NCBI RefSeq assembly: GCF_023806485.1
Contig: NZ_JAMSLR010000005.1
Location: 1 to 64,000 of the forward strand
Reading direction: 5' to 3'
Origin: Thermalbibacter longus
GTDB lineage: Bacteria > Chloroflexota > Chloroflexia > Thermomicrobiales > Thermomicrobiaceae
DNA: 64,000 nt
Shown: piece after piece, positions 28,101 to 36,245 of the stretch
Layout of the letters: the number at the start of each line of letters is the position of its first letter
How positions within the stretch are numbered: position 1 is the first letter of the stretch
Notes under the pieces: model-generated
The model's input: only the letters and a program-made list of their open reading frames with translations
Database searches by the model: none
What the model was told of the DNA's origin: nothing
Program-made: the position numbers and the translations under genes

Positions 28101-28540
28101 GCGAGCTGATCGGCTCGTTGCCTCCAGACTGGCGCGCGGAGGTCGCACGCGAGATCGGCGTCATCTCGCCCTATCGCCGCCAGAACAACCGGATCCGGCA
28201 GGAGTTGCTCCGGCGTGACCCCGCTCTGGCCGCGGTGCGGGTCGACACGGTCGATCGCTTCCAGGGCGGCGAGCGCGAGGTGATCGTGGTCAGCCTGGTC
28301 AACAGCAACGACGAGGCCGCCATCGGCCGGCTCCACGCCGACTGGCGCCGGATGAACGTCGCGATCTCCCGCGCGCGGCGAGCGCTGGTGATCGTCGGCG
28401 ACCGCTCGACGTTCACCCACGATCCCGGCCGGCCGGAGGAGGACGAGGCCAGACGGTACTACCGGGCGCTCTTCGATGGGATCGAGCGGCTGGCGCGTCA
28501 GGGGCAGGCGCGCGTGCTGGATAGCCGAACGCTGCCCTAA
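25172..28540 (+). CDS. Dna2-like Fe-S nuclease fused to a superfamily 1 helicase
   Basis: An 1122-residue enzyme. After about 140 residues of unknown fold comes a RecB/Cas4-like nuclease: GRADRVEE (about residue 266) and LVEIKTHG (about 283) hold the catalytic Asp and Glu-x-Lys. Its Fe-S cluster ligands are Cys about 145 (YGCPLQVFY) and three in CQICPAQRRGVC (about 413, 416, 424). A UPF1/Dna2-type helicase follows: GPPGTGKT (about 650), DEAGQ (about 797), GDHRQLPPVV, EQYRMN, DTVDRFQGGEREV and NVAISRARRAL. The layout matches eukaryotic Dna2, which trims and unwinds 5' flaps and DNA ends. It is coupled to the genes on either side. Repair or defence role is inferred. Confidence 0.82.
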   Translation: MIGGATTWASQEAERAWQELHQEPGKPKWLDVPILVRPVGELRSGRIVLEALTEDRQLLGTCAVFNGEWYPGCPGSTPYSHYAPTLYRVLLARQRREENEPLRLQVLKAVAAQTRSGRLLPVLLKFIIAPEHTLTGAQLEQVYGCPLQVFYTRFVGVSYDVLRPRDGGGDVRGRAIHEGYRRAAAEFVASGDLERARAEYLEGVRRIWIEWLTTLCLKISARPIMDHTQPLQVVDEILSYCSQRWEGQSLRLYLERLFYAPSRGISGRADRVEEPLGGGPLRLVEIKTHGIDAEQDPQTGERHPGGLQALAYREILHSFGEESAEAVVEEIQGARIKPLPLQAHPLVRRLRLDLSTRDERVVDLIAQARNIGYCVATGLFTGYDRYLLDRAGDDWRLRELGGSFELLRPWPPCQICPAQRRGVCVYGTRRAGPRLYSLFRYAPSRLFAYWAWFHRQLKAEERASRELLFHLVTTPAETLEQSEGITISRLRLAEQAGLVAVFTRDERIETRIREDDRVLVTPERRAPGQIFSVEGTVQTVGEREIALRLNDRVDPEGTYRVDLLGGYDMRQWQLEGLTDFLVSAMASTGIRGRKVLVDELPRLARILLGAERASPPGQAPAPPAPDLNATQRRALAAVLAMEPGDLLLIQGPPGTGKTSLIAHLARAALARHLFDYDGRAPQDRRPVLVLTNTHRAADEVVLKLLDRFPEVAPFVIRVGGRRADMDERVARQTLAERAGAREVLGEADLAGNGAAVLFRLIRRAQTYHDHAGIFVGTLGSADAAELRGLSFELVIVDEAGQATEPAMLQALRHLPPGYAGRLVLVGDHRQLPPVVSDELVPPPVPEAFRQLGLQAGDSLRTSAFERLARLYPHALITLTEQYRMNAPICSLVSETFYEGQLVPGTQEVAERALAGWLSRFGLSVPASSVWSGPPVVLITTEADPDARDSGARFIAGRSPDEARDNPREATIVAALLGELIGSLPPDWRAEVAREIGVISPYRRQNNRIRQELLRRDPALAAVRVDTVDRFQGGEREVIVVSLVNSNDEAAIGRLHADWRRMNVAISRARRALVIVGDRSTFTHDPGRPEEDEARRYYRALFDGIERLARQGQARVLDSRTLP

Positions 28541-28556
28541 GCGCAGGAGGGTGCTA

Positions 28557-29141
28557 ATGGCCGATCCCCAGCAGATCCAGCGGCTCCTGATCGAGATCGG
28601 CGAGGACGTCGCCTGCCGGCACTACCACGAGCCGCGGGCTGGCGTCGACTTCAACCTCCTAGCTGGCCTCGGGCTGCTCACTCCGATCAACACGCGGATC
28701 CCGCCCTGCGAGGCGCACGGCTGCCCGCTGCTCGGACAGTGCGAGCATGAGGCCGACTTCGCGCCCGATTCCAATACGCGCACGCCCAGGAGCAACCGCA
28801 AGTTCCGCCGCGCGCCGAAAGGAGCGGACGTCGCGGCGGACGCCGCTCTGCTGGATCGCCTGGCATCCGAGCACCGGCTCGCCGCGCTGGTGGCCGGCGC
28901 GCTGCGAGGCGGGAAGGCGAGCGTCTTCACCCTGGCCCAGGCGCTCCTCGAAGCCGATCTGGCCCAGGTGGAGGCAGGGGGAGAGACTGCCCCGGCCGTT
29001 CGCCGGCGCGAGCTGGGAGCCTTCCTCCGGCTGGTGGAGGCACTGGGCTGGGTGCAGTTCGAGGACGGCGGCCTTACGCTCCGTGCCCTCCGGTTACCGG
29101 AGCCTCTGATGCCGCCTGCCGGGCCTAGCGAGACGGCGTGA
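28557..29141 (+). CDS. Cys-rich small protein, third gene of the Dna2-like operon
   Basis: A 194-residue protein, start ATG 28557 behind AGGAGG, 16 bases after the helicase stop. The N-terminal third contains four cysteines, one in DVACRHYHE and three in PPCEAHGCPLLGQC, a spacing (C-x4-C-x5-C) that could hold zinc or an Fe-S cluster. A charged linker (RSNRKFRRAPKG) is followed by a helical C-terminal domain with a winged-helix-like pattern (ELGAFLRLVEALGWVQFEDGGLTLRAL). A DNA-binding accessory factor is a fair guess. The family is not recognised. Confidence 0.65.
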   Translation: MADPQQIQRLLIEIGEDVACRHYHEPRAGVDFNLLAGLGLLTPINTRIPPCEAHGCPLLGQCEHEADFAPDSNTRTPRSNRKFRRAPKGADVAADAALLDRLASEHRLAALVAGALRGGKASVFTLAQALLEADLAQVEAGGETAPAVRRRELGAFLRLVEALGWVQFEDGGLTLRALRLPEPLMPPAGPSETA

Positions 29142-29230
29142 AGGGCGCTCCCCCCGCGCCGCTGGCGGCGATCAGGCGATACGAGACATAACAATCACGG
29201 CGTGTATCGACGAGAGGAGGGAGGCGAGAG

Positions 29231-30556
29231 ATGCCGGCGACGCTCACCGGGATTCGGGTCTACGACGTGCGGTTTCCGACTTCGCGCACGCTGGCCGGCT
29301 CTGACGCCATGCACCCCGATCCCGACTACTCGGCCGCCTACGTCGTGCTCGCCACCGACAGCCCGGGCCTCGAGGGCCACGGGCTCACCTTCACGATCGG
29401 CCGGGGCAACGAGCTGTGCGTGGCGGCCGTGCGCTCGCTCGCGCCCTTCGTGGTCGGGCAACGGCTGGAAGATATCACTGCCGACTTTGCCCGGTTCTGG
29501 TACCGGCTCACCGCCGATGGCCAGCTCCGCTGGGTGGGGCCGGAGAAGGGCGTGCTCCATCTGGCTACCGCGGCTGTCGTCAACGCGATCTGGGATCTCT
29601 GGGCTAGGGCCGAGGGCAAGCCGGTCTGGAAGCTGCTGGCCGACCTCACCCCGGAGCAGATCGTCTCCTGCGTACCGTTCCGCCACATCACCGACGCGCT
29701 GACGCCGGACGAAGCGCTCGAGATCCTGCGGCGACAGGCCCCCTCGCGCGCCGAGCGCGAGCAGGAGCTGCTGGCTAAGGGCTACCCGGCCTACACCACC
29801 TCGGCCGGCTGGCTCGGTTATCCCGACGAGCAGGTACTGGCGCTCAGCCGGGAGGCGGTGGCCCAGGGCTTCGACGCTATCAAGATGAAGGTGGGGGAGG
29901 ATCTGGAGGCCGACCGCCAGCGGGCACGCCTGATCCGGGAGGCGATCGGGCCAGGGCGGCGGCTGATGATGGACGCGAACCAGCGCTGGGATGTTCCTGA
30001 AGCGATCGCCTGGATGCGGGAACTGGCCGAGTTCGATCCCTGGTGGATCGAGGAGCCGACCCACCCGGACGACGTGCTGGGTCACGCGACTATCGCCCGC
30101 GAGCTCTCCCCGATCGGCGTGGCAACCGGCGAGCACTGTGCCAACCGGGTGCTTTTTAAGCAGCTCCTTCAAGCCGGGGCCATTCGCTTCTGCCAGATCG
30201 ATGCCTGCCGGCTCGGCGGAGTGAACGAGGTGCTCGCGGTGCTGTTGCTGGCGGCCAAGTTCGGCGTACCGGTCTGCCCCCATGCCGGCGGGGTGGGGCT
30301 GTGCGAGTACGTGCAGCACCTGGCGATGTTCGACTTCATCGCCGTGAGCGGCTCGATGGAGAACCGGGTGATCGAGTACGTCGATCACCTGCACGAGCAC
30401 TTCCTCGACCCGGTGGTGATCCGGGCTGCCCGGTACCAGGCTCCCGCGCGGCCGGGCTACAGCATTGCCATGAAGCCGGAGTCGCTGGCGACCTACGCCT
30501 ATCCGGACGGCCCCGTCTGGCGCGACCTGGCATCGCAAGCCCGCGGGATGGCCTGA
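29231..30556 (+). CDS. fucD: L-fuconate dehydratase (enolase superfamily)
   Basis: A 441-residue enzyme of the mandelate racemase/enolase superfamily that dehydrates L-fuconate to 2-keto-3-deoxy-L-fuconate in non-phosphorylated fucose breakdown. The Lys-x-Lys acid-base pair is in [10 protein letters not shown], the metal ligands in [20 protein letters not shown] and GEHCANRV, and the C-terminal block [19 protein letters not shown] is typical of FucD. The N-terminal capping domain begins [28 protein letters not shown]-like, also FucD-specific. GGAGGGAGG precedes the ATG. Other fucose genes are not in the window. Confidence 0.9.
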   Translation: MPATLTGIRVYDVRFPTSRTLAGSDAMHPDPDYSAAYVVLATDSPGLEGHGLTFTIGRGNELCVAAVRSLAPFVVGQRLEDITADFARFWYRLTADGQLRWVGPEKGVLHLATAAVVNAIWDLWARAEGKPVWKLLADLTPEQIVSCVPFRHITDALTPDEALEILRRQAPSRAEREQELLAKGYPAYTTSAGWLGYPDEQVLALSREAVAQGFDAIKMKVGEDLEADRQRARLIREAIGPGRRLMMDANQRWDVPEAIAWMRELAEFDPWWIEEPTHPDDVLGHATIARELSPIGVATGEHCANRVLFKQLLQAGAIRFCQIDACRLGGVNEVLAVLLLAAKFGVPVCPHAGGVGLCEYVQHLAMFDFIAVSGSMENRVIEYVDHLHEHFLDPVVIRAARYQAPARPGYSIAMKPESLATYAYPDGPVWRDLASQARGMA

Positions 30557-30646
30557 CAGGACGAGAGCGTGCCGTATGGCTAGGAAAGTCTTCCTATCCA
30601 GCCCGCGATCGTCCGCGTCGATCCCGACTGTGGAAGGGGTGCGATC

Positions 30647-31858
30647 GTGCGCGATGTGTACATTGGAAGGCAGCCGATCTACGATCGCGGGCTCGAGGTC
30701 TGTGGCTACGAGCTCTTCCTCCAGCCAGCCGGCGTGCGCGCGAACGGCAGCTTCGAGAGCAAGCGAGCGGCTGCGCAGCTCGTGCTCGACACCCTGGTCG
30801 AGATCGGCCTGGAGGCGATCGTCGGCGACAAGCTCGCCTTTCTCAACCTGCCGAGCGAGCTCGTTCTCTTCCTGCTAGAAGACCTGGCCCCGGCGCTGCC
30901 ACAGGAGCGGCTGGTCATCCAGCTCGACGAGCAGGTTGCGGCCGATCATTCGGCGCTCGAGCTGGCGAGGAACCTGACGCTCCAGGGCTGCATGGTCGCG
31001 GTGGACGGGTTTGCCGGACAGCCGGCCCTGCTCCCACTGGTGGAGCGGGCGGATATCGTCCGGGTGGACATGCGGGGGCGTGACACAGGGGCACTGCGCG
31101 AGATCATCACGCCGCTCCAGCGCCACGGTGTCCGCTTGCTCGCCGGTGGAGTCGAGACCTATCAGGACTTCGCCCGCTGCCGCGATCTGGGCTTCGACTA
31201 TTTTCAGGGCCCCTTCCTGTACCAGCCCGACATCGTCAGTGGACGGCGCAGCCCGGCGAGTCGAACGCCGCTACTGCTGCTGACCCGGCTGCAAGATCCG
31301 GAGGCCGACTTCGCTGAGCTCGAGGCGCTGGTGGCTCAGGATGTCGGGTTGACCTACAAGCTGCTGCGACTGGTGAATTCTGTGTGGTATGGCCGGCGCG
31401 CGCGCGTCGATTCGGTACGTCAGGCGCTGCTCCTGCTCGGCACGCGACTCGTCAGTGCCTGGCTCAGCCTGATCGTGATGGCCGGCGTCACCGGAAAGCC
31501 GCACGAGCTGATGACCACCGCGATCATCCGGGCGCGAATGTGCGAGCTGCTGGCCGGGGCGATGGGCCGGCTCAACCGGGAGAGCTACTTCCTCGTCGGC
31601 TTGCTCTCGGTACTGGACGCGCTTCTCGACTTGCCGATGCCGAAGGTAGTGGAGATGTTGCCGCTGTCGGAGGACGTGGCTCGCGCGCTGCTGGAGCACG
31701 AGGGTGAGCTGGGCGAGGTGCTGGCGTGCGTGCTGGCCTACGAGCAGGCCAACTGGGATGGGGTAGACCGGACAGGCCTGCGCCCCAGCCTCGTCACCGA
31801 GGCGTTCCTGGACTCGGTCGGATTCGCGCGCGATGTCCGGGCGGTACTGAGAGCCTAG
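30647..31858 (+). CDS. Degenerate EAL plus HDOD domain signalling protein (YuxH-like)
   Basis: A 403-residue protein. Residues about 1-200 are an EAL-type domain: YIGRQPIYDR, GYELFL in place of the EAL motif, VDGFAG in place of DDFG, and GVETYQDFARCRDLGFDYFQG at its end. Loss of the catalytic Glu of EAL and changes in the metal sites suggest no c-di-GMP phosphodiesterase activity, as in YuxH and CdgJ relatives. Residues about 205-400 are an HDOD domain (YKLLRLVNSVWYG, SYFLVGLLSVLDALL), a non-catalytic HD fold used in signalling. GTG start behind GGAAGGGG. No partner is evident. Confidence 0.82.
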   Translation: MRDVYIGRQPIYDRGLEVCGYELFLQPAGVRANGSFESKRAAAQLVLDTLVEIGLEAIVGDKLAFLNLPSELVLFLLEDLAPALPQERLVIQLDEQVAADHSALELARNLTLQGCMVAVDGFAGQPALLPLVERADIVRVDMRGRDTGALREIITPLQRHGVRLLAGGVETYQDFARCRDLGFDYFQGPFLYQPDIVSGRRSPASRTPLLLLTRLQDPEADFAELEALVAQDVGLTYKLLRLVNSVWYGRRARVDSVRQALLLLGTRLVSAWLSLIVMAGVTGKPHELMTTAIIRARMCELLAGAMGRLNRESYFLVGLLSVLDALLDLPMPKVVEMLPLSEDVARALLEHEGELGEVLACVLAYEQANWDGVDRTGLRPSLVTEAFLDSVGFARDVRAVLRA

Positions 31859-31910
31859 CCTGGACTGCCGGACCCGAACATGATCGATTCGAGGAACGCC
31901 GAGCCCGGGA

Positions 31911-32447
31911 TCATCGTCCCCGCACCCGGCGGAGACCCCAGCCAGTGAGTACAAGCCCACCCCCGAGCGCTGTCGTCACTAGTGCGATACTACCTGGCCC
32001 TTGCCAGGGACGACCCGTAGCGGGCGCAACGCTCCGGGGGAGGTTGACGAACCCGGCGCCGGCGAACTCGGTCAACACCTGCGTAGTAATCGGATTCCGC
32101 AGCGGCACCGTGCCGGGCGGCGCGGTCGACACGTCCTCGGTCACGACCACCGTGATCCCCTCCGGCAAGGTGACGACGCAGAGCCCCTGCGCATTCGTCG
32201 TGCAGGTGGCGAGGACAGTTCCGGCGGTGTCCTGGATCGTAAATGAGACGCCCGCGGCAGGCGTGCATTCCGGCGGGATCCCTCTCCCGGTACTCGGCTC
32301 GAAGCTGGGCACGCCAGGACAGGCGACCTTGATGACCCTGAACTCCAATTGCGCTGCGGCGCTCCGCGCGGTGACGCTGAGCAGGGTGACGACCAGAGCA
32401 AGGACGACACAGCACACGGCGAGCAACCGAACCGCTGGTCTGACCAT
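31911..32447 (-). CDS. Secreted surface protein with Cna-B-like domain and membrane-anchor tail
   Basis: A 178-residue protein with a cleavable signal peptide (hydrophobic residues about 7-25, cut near ARSAAA), then an extracellular beta-rich domain (VSFTIQDTAGTVLATCTTNAQGLCVVTLPEGITVVVTE-like pattern) resembling prealbumin/SpaA-type domains, with four Cys that could form two disulfides. The end has the order of a sortase signal: APATG, a hydrophobic stretch and a GWGLRRVRGR basic tail. The motif differs from LPxTG, so it may simply be a membrane anchor. No sortase gene is nearby. Confidence 0.65.
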   Translation of the reverse strand: MVRPAVRLLAVCCVVLALVVTLLSVTARSAAAQLEFRVIKVACPGVPSFEPSTGRGIPPECTPAAGVSFTIQDTAGTVLATCTTNAQGLCVVTLPEGITVVVTEDVSTAPPGTVPLRNPITTQVLTEFAGAGFVNLPRSVAPATGRPWQGPGSIALVTTALGGGLVLTGWGLRRVRGR

Positions 32448-32528
32448 GTCACCTCATCCTTTCTCCTGCCCCGCCCCGCCGCCTCGAGGCCCGAGATGCG
32501 AGGCTGGCTGCGGCAGACGTGCCGGGGC

Positions 32529-33434
32529 CTACGAGCTCTGGCGGGGAACTGCGTCAGGGCGCTCCAGGAACAGACTGATCAGCCGGCCGAGCGCCTGAGG
32601 CCGGTCCTCGGGCAGGAAGTGGCTGGCGTGCGCGAAGAGCACCAGCCGGGCATCGGGGATCAGGCTCGCCAGCTCGCGCGCCTCGTCTGCCCGGAAGAGC
32701 GGGTCGCGTGCTCCCCAGGCGATCAGGCAGGGGACAGCGAGCCGGCTCAGCGCCTCGCGCCAGCGGCGGAAATCCTCAGCCGTCATCGGCGCGCTGCGAT
32801 AGAGCCGCAGCAGCGTGGTACGGAAGCTCCGCTCGAACGGCTCCCAGTAGCCATCCAGGTCGGCCCGTGCCAACCGGCCAGGCTCGGCCAGGAACGGCCG
32901 CATCGCCAAGCGCAGCATCCAGGGCTGGGCCAGCACCATCACCAGCTCTCCGAGGAGCGGGAGGCGCAGCAGCCACAGCGGCGAGGGGCCGGACCAGTGC
33001 TCTGGGCGGAAACTGGTGTTGAGGATGACTAGGTGGGTCACCTGCTCGGGCCGCCGCGCCAACAGCTCTGTCGCGACCAGCACCCCGAAGTCGTGGCCCA
33101 CCAGCGCATACCGCTCGAGCCCGAGCTGCTCCAGCAGCCGGCCGAGCAGGTCGGCCTGGCCGGCGACCGTGTAATCGCCGCCGGCCGGTTTGTCGGAGCG
33201 CCCGAAGCCGAGCAAGTCCGGAGCCAGCCCGCGATAGTCCCGCGCCACCACCGGCAGGACGCGCCGCCAGAGAAAGGATGAGGTGGGAATCCCGTGCAGC
33301 AGGACGATCGGATGGCCGCTACCCGCCTCCCGGAGGAACAGGCGGAACCCCGCGACCGAGACCCAGGTACCTTCCTCGCTGGTCGCTGTGCCTGACAGGC
33401 TCGTCGCTGTCTCCCCGCGCGTCTGGACGGTCAT
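32529..33434 (-). CDS. Alpha/beta hydrolase with aspartate nucleophile (epoxide hydrolase/haloalkane dehalogenase type)
   Basis: A 301-residue alpha/beta hydrolase. The oxyanion motif is LLHGIPTSSFLW, the nucleophile elbow is GHDFG (Asp, not Ser, as in epoxide hydrolases and dehalogenases), the acid lies in WGARDPLF and the base in FAHASHFLPEDRP. A cap region spans residues about 150-220. ATG 33434 follows GGGAAAGGGG; a longer in-frame start at 33482 would run into the ECF gene end. Its 3' neighbour on the same strand is the surface protein gene. The substrate cannot be assigned. Confidence 0.82.
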   Translation of the reverse strand: MTVQTRGETATSLSGTATSEEGTWVSVAGFRLFLREAGSGHPIVLLHGIPTSSFLWRRVLPVVARDYRGLAPDLLGFGRSDKPAGGDYTVAGQADLLGRLLEQLGLERYALVGHDFGVLVATELLARRPEQVTHLVILNTSFRPEHWSGPSPLWLLRLPLLGELVMVLAQPWMLRLAMRPFLAEPGRLARADLDGYWEPFERSFRTTLLRLYRSAPMTAEDFRRWREALSRLAVPCLIAWGARDPLFRADEARELASLIPDARLVLFAHASHFLPEDRPQALGRLISLFLERPDAVPRQSS

Positions 33435-33481
33435 AGCTCTGCCCCTTTCCCAGCCGGGGAGGCGATCAGGGTGATCCGGCA

Positions 33482-34276
33482 CTATCGTAACGCTCGGCCC
33501 AGCCCTTCCGCCAGCGTGAGCCAGAGCAGGGCGAGCCCGGCCGCCAGCCCGGCCGCGAGCGCCAGCCAGTCAGCCGGCCGCATCGCCAGGTCACGCAAGG
33601 TAGTACGCCGGACTGGCGCGCCGACACCGCGGGCGGCCAGCGTCCAGCCGAGCTGCTCGCTCATCCGTAGCGCGGTCACCAGCGCGGCCACCAGGATCGG
33701 GAGCATCGCTTGTAGCCGGCGCAGCCCGCGCGGGGGCAGGGTCAGCCCGCGTGCCTGGAACGCCTCGGAGACGGTCTGGTAGACGCCCGCGAAGGTGGGG
33801 ATGAACCGCAGGCCGATCGTCAGCGCCATGCCCAAGCTGAACGGCAGGCCGAGCCGCACCAGGCTGCGAACCAGTGAGCGCTGGTCGGTTGTGCCCAGCC
33901 AGAGCAGCAGGGTGAACGAGAGGGCGGCGATCCGCAGCGCGGTAGCCAGACCGCGCAGGAGCGCCTCGCCGGTGACGATGAGTGGCCCCAGGGCAAGCAG
34001 GACGGGCTCTCCGCGCCGGTCGAAGACTGGCCAGAGCGTGACGATGAGGATCAAGAGCGGAGCCAGCGCGCGCCAGACTCCGATGGCCAGCCCACGCGGG
34101 TAGCGGGCCAGCGCCAGAAGCAGGTGAGCCAGGGCCAGGGCAGCGAGCAGCAGCGGCAGGCTGCTCCAGAGCAGGACGAGCAGCGCAGCCATGGCTGTGA
34201 GGATGAGCTTGACCCGTGGGTCGAGCCGGTGCAGCCAAGAGTCTCCCGGCGCGTAGAGGTCGTAGCCGGCACTCAT
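33482..34276 (-). CDS. ecfT: ECF transporter T component
   Basis: A 264-residue membrane protein with about six helices and two Ala-Arg-Gly coupling motifs (EAFQARGLTL and TLAARGVGAP) that transmit ATPase motion to the S component, as in EcfT. It begins inside the last codon of the ATPase gene (ATGA overlap at 34273-34276) and is the last gene of the S-A-T group on this strand. Together they form a group I ECF importer for a vitamin or metal. Confidence 0.88.
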   Translation of the reverse strand: MSAGYDLYAPGDSWLHRLDPRVKLILTAMAALLVLLWSSLPLLLAALALAHLLLALARYPRGLAIGVWRALAPLLILIVTLWPVFDRRGEPVLLALGPLIVTGEALLRGLATALRIAALSFTLLLWLGTTDQRSLVRSLVRLGLPFSLGMALTIGLRFIPTFAGVYQTVSEAFQARGLTLPPRGLRRLQAMLPILVAALVTALRMSEQLGWTLAARGVGAPVRRTTLRDLAMRPADWLALAAGLAAGLALLWLTLAEGLGRALR

Positions 34277-36171
34277 CCTGGCCCTCCTTCCCGGGTCAGG
34301 CCTGAATGCCCGGTACCCGCAGCCAGCCGCGCCAGCACGGCCTCAGCGAGTTCGGCCTCCGTCAACGACGGTAAGATGCCGTAGCGCGACAGACCCCGGC
34401 TCAGCCGGGCGATCGTGAGAGGTGCCATCCCCGCTCGCGCCAGCAGTGCCTCATCGGTCAGGATCTGGCGCGGCGGGCCGTCGCCGAGGATCCTTCCCTC
34501 GTGCACCAGCACGACCCGCCGGGCGTGCTCGGCCACTAGCCGGAGATCGTGCGTGATCAGGAGCACGCTTCGGCCTTCGGCGACCAGCTCCTCGATCGTG
34601 GCCATCAGCCGTCCGGTGGCCTGGCCGTCCAGGCCGCACGTCGGCTCGTCGAGGATCAGCAGGCGGGGCGACAGAGCGTAGACCGCGGCGATCGCGACGA
34701 GCTGCCGCAGTCCACGTCCTAAGAGTGTCGGGTGGCGGTTGCGCAGCTCGGCGAGCCCGAAGCGCTCGAGTGCCTCATCGACTCGCGCGCGCAGTTCCGG
34801 GCCACGCAGCCCGAGGTTCCGTGGCCCGTAGGCCAGCTCCTCCGCCACGCTGGGCAGGAAGAGCTGGTGGTCGGGGTTCTGGAAAGCGTAGCCGACAGTT
34901 CGCGCGAGCTGCCCGACATGCGTGGTGCGCGTGTCCTGGCCAGCGACGAGCACTCGGCCGGATTCCGGCCGGAGCAGCCCGTTACAGTGCTTGGCCAGCG
35001 TCGTCTTGCCTGAGCCGTTCGGGCCGATCAGCGCCAGGAACTCGCCGGCCCCGATCCGTAGCGAGACCCCGTTGAGCGCCGGGTAAACGCCGCCGTAGCG
35101 GTAGCGCGCATCCTCGATCTCGATCAACGAGGCCGGCTCTCGGGCGTGCAGAGTCTGATCATCGCGCTCGCTGGCCAGCGTGAGAAGCGAGCCCGCTCTC
35201 GCCTGGCGCGGTGCAGGGACGGGCTCGGCAGCGGGGCGTTCCTGGTGCCCGGCGCGGGGTGGTTGATCGTTCGACCTGGTCAGGCCGGTCTGTTCGAGCA
35301 GCCGGGCCAGTGCTGCCTCGGCCTCGGTCTGGCTGAGGAAGGAGAGTTCGGCTCCCAGCGCGCGATTGAGCCGAGCTGCCAGCTCGGCGAGTGGTGGAAT
35401 CCGGATCCCCAGTGCGGCTAGTTCCTGGGTTCGGCTGAAGACGGCCCGCGGCGACCCCTCCAGCGCGACCCGGCCAGCGTGGAGCACGACGATCCGATCG
35501 GCGAAGCGGCTGAGCAGCTCGGTGTCGCTCTCTACCAGGACGATGGTGAGCCGGCGACCCAGTTCCTGGCGTAGCCGCTCGACCGCAGCGATCACCTCCT
35601 CCTTGCCCACCGGGTCGAGCTGCGCCGTCGGCTCGTCGAGCACCAGGATCTGGGGCTGCATGGCCAGCACTGCAGCGATGGCCAGCCGCTGTTTCTGGCC
35701 GCCGGAGAGGTGGGCCGAGAGCCGGTTGCGCTCGTGGGAGAGCCCGACGACCTCCAGCGCCCAGTCCACCCGGCGGGCGATCTCAGCCGGCGGGATCCCC
35801 AGGTTTTCCGGCCCGAAGGCGACCTCGTCCTCGACGCTGAGCCCCACCAGGTTGCTCTCGGGATCCTGGAAGACGACCCCGACCCGGGTGGCGAGCTGGG
35901 GCACCGGCGTGTAGCGGGTGTCCCAGCCAGTCACCACCACGCTCCCGCCGACGATTCCGCCGGTCTCCTGGGGTACCAGCCCGGCGATCGCCAGGCAGAG
36001 GGTGCTCTTGCCGCTGCCGGTGGAGCCGGTGATACCCAGGAACTCCCCGGCAGCGACCTCCAGCGAGATCTCCTCCAGCGCCGTGACCGGAGCGGCCCCG
36101 GCGACCGGCGGATAGCGAAAGGTGAAGCGTTCGAACCGGATCGGCGGCTCGCCCGGCGCGGTCGCGTCCAT
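34273..36171 (-). CDS. ecfA: Fused tandem ECF transporter ATPase
   Basis: A 632-residue protein holding two ABC ATPase domains. The first has Walker A GSTGSGKST, signature LSGGQKQRLAIAAVLA and Walker B ILVLDEPTAQLDP. The second has GPNGSGKTT, LLILDEPTCGLD and an altered signature LLGRGLRQLVAIAAV, where LSGGQ is normal. A Pro/Arg/Glu-rich linker joins them (about residues 300-365). It replaces the separate EcfA and EcfA' subunits. ATG 36171 is used because the longer frame back to 36825 covers the S-component gene. The altered second signature suggests the two ATP sites are unequal. Confidence 0.88.
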   Translation of the reverse strand: MDATAPGEPPIRFERFTFRYPPVAGAAPVTALEEISLEVAAGEFLGITGSTGSGKSTLCLAIAGLVPQETGGIVGGSVVVTGWDTRYTPVPQLATRVGVVFQDPESNLVGLSVEDEVAFGPENLGIPPAEIARRVDWALEVVGLSHERNRLSAHLSGGQKQRLAIAAVLAMQPQILVLDEPTAQLDPVGKEEVIAAVERLRQELGRRLTIVLVESDTELLSRFADRIVVLHAGRVALEGSPRAVFSRTQELAALGIRIPPLAELAARLNRALGAELSFLSQTEAEAALARLLEQTGLTRSNDQPPRAGHQERPAAEPVPAPRQARAGSLLTLASERDDQTLHAREPASLIEIEDARYRYGGVYPALNGVSLRIGAGEFLALIGPNGSGKTTLAKHCNGLLRPESGRVLVAGQDTRTTHVGQLARTVGYAFQNPDHQLFLPSVAEELAYGPRNLGLRGPELRARVDEALERFGLAELRNRHPTLLGRGLRQLVAIAAVYALSPRLLILDEPTCGLDGQATGRLMATIEELVAEGRSVLLITHDLRLVAEHARRVVLVHEGRILGDGPPRQILTDEALLARAGMAPLTIARLSRGLSRYGILPSLTEAELAEAVLARLAAGTGHSGLTREGGPG

Positions 36172-36191
36172 CACGCGGGCAATTCTAGAAC

Positions 36192-36225
36192 GCGCCGTCT
36201 CCTCTTCGCGATGAGGAGACGGCGC
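36192..36225 (-). terminator. Perfect 13-bp hairpin between the S-component and ATPase genes
   Basis: GCGCCGTCTCCTC (36192-36204) and its exact complement (36213-36225) flank an 8-base loop. No T-run follows on the minus strand, so it may attenuate, protect an mRNA end, or tune S-component versus ATPase levels instead of fully terminating. Confidence 0.55.
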
Positions 36226-36245
36226 TCCGGTGGGGAGTGAATGTC

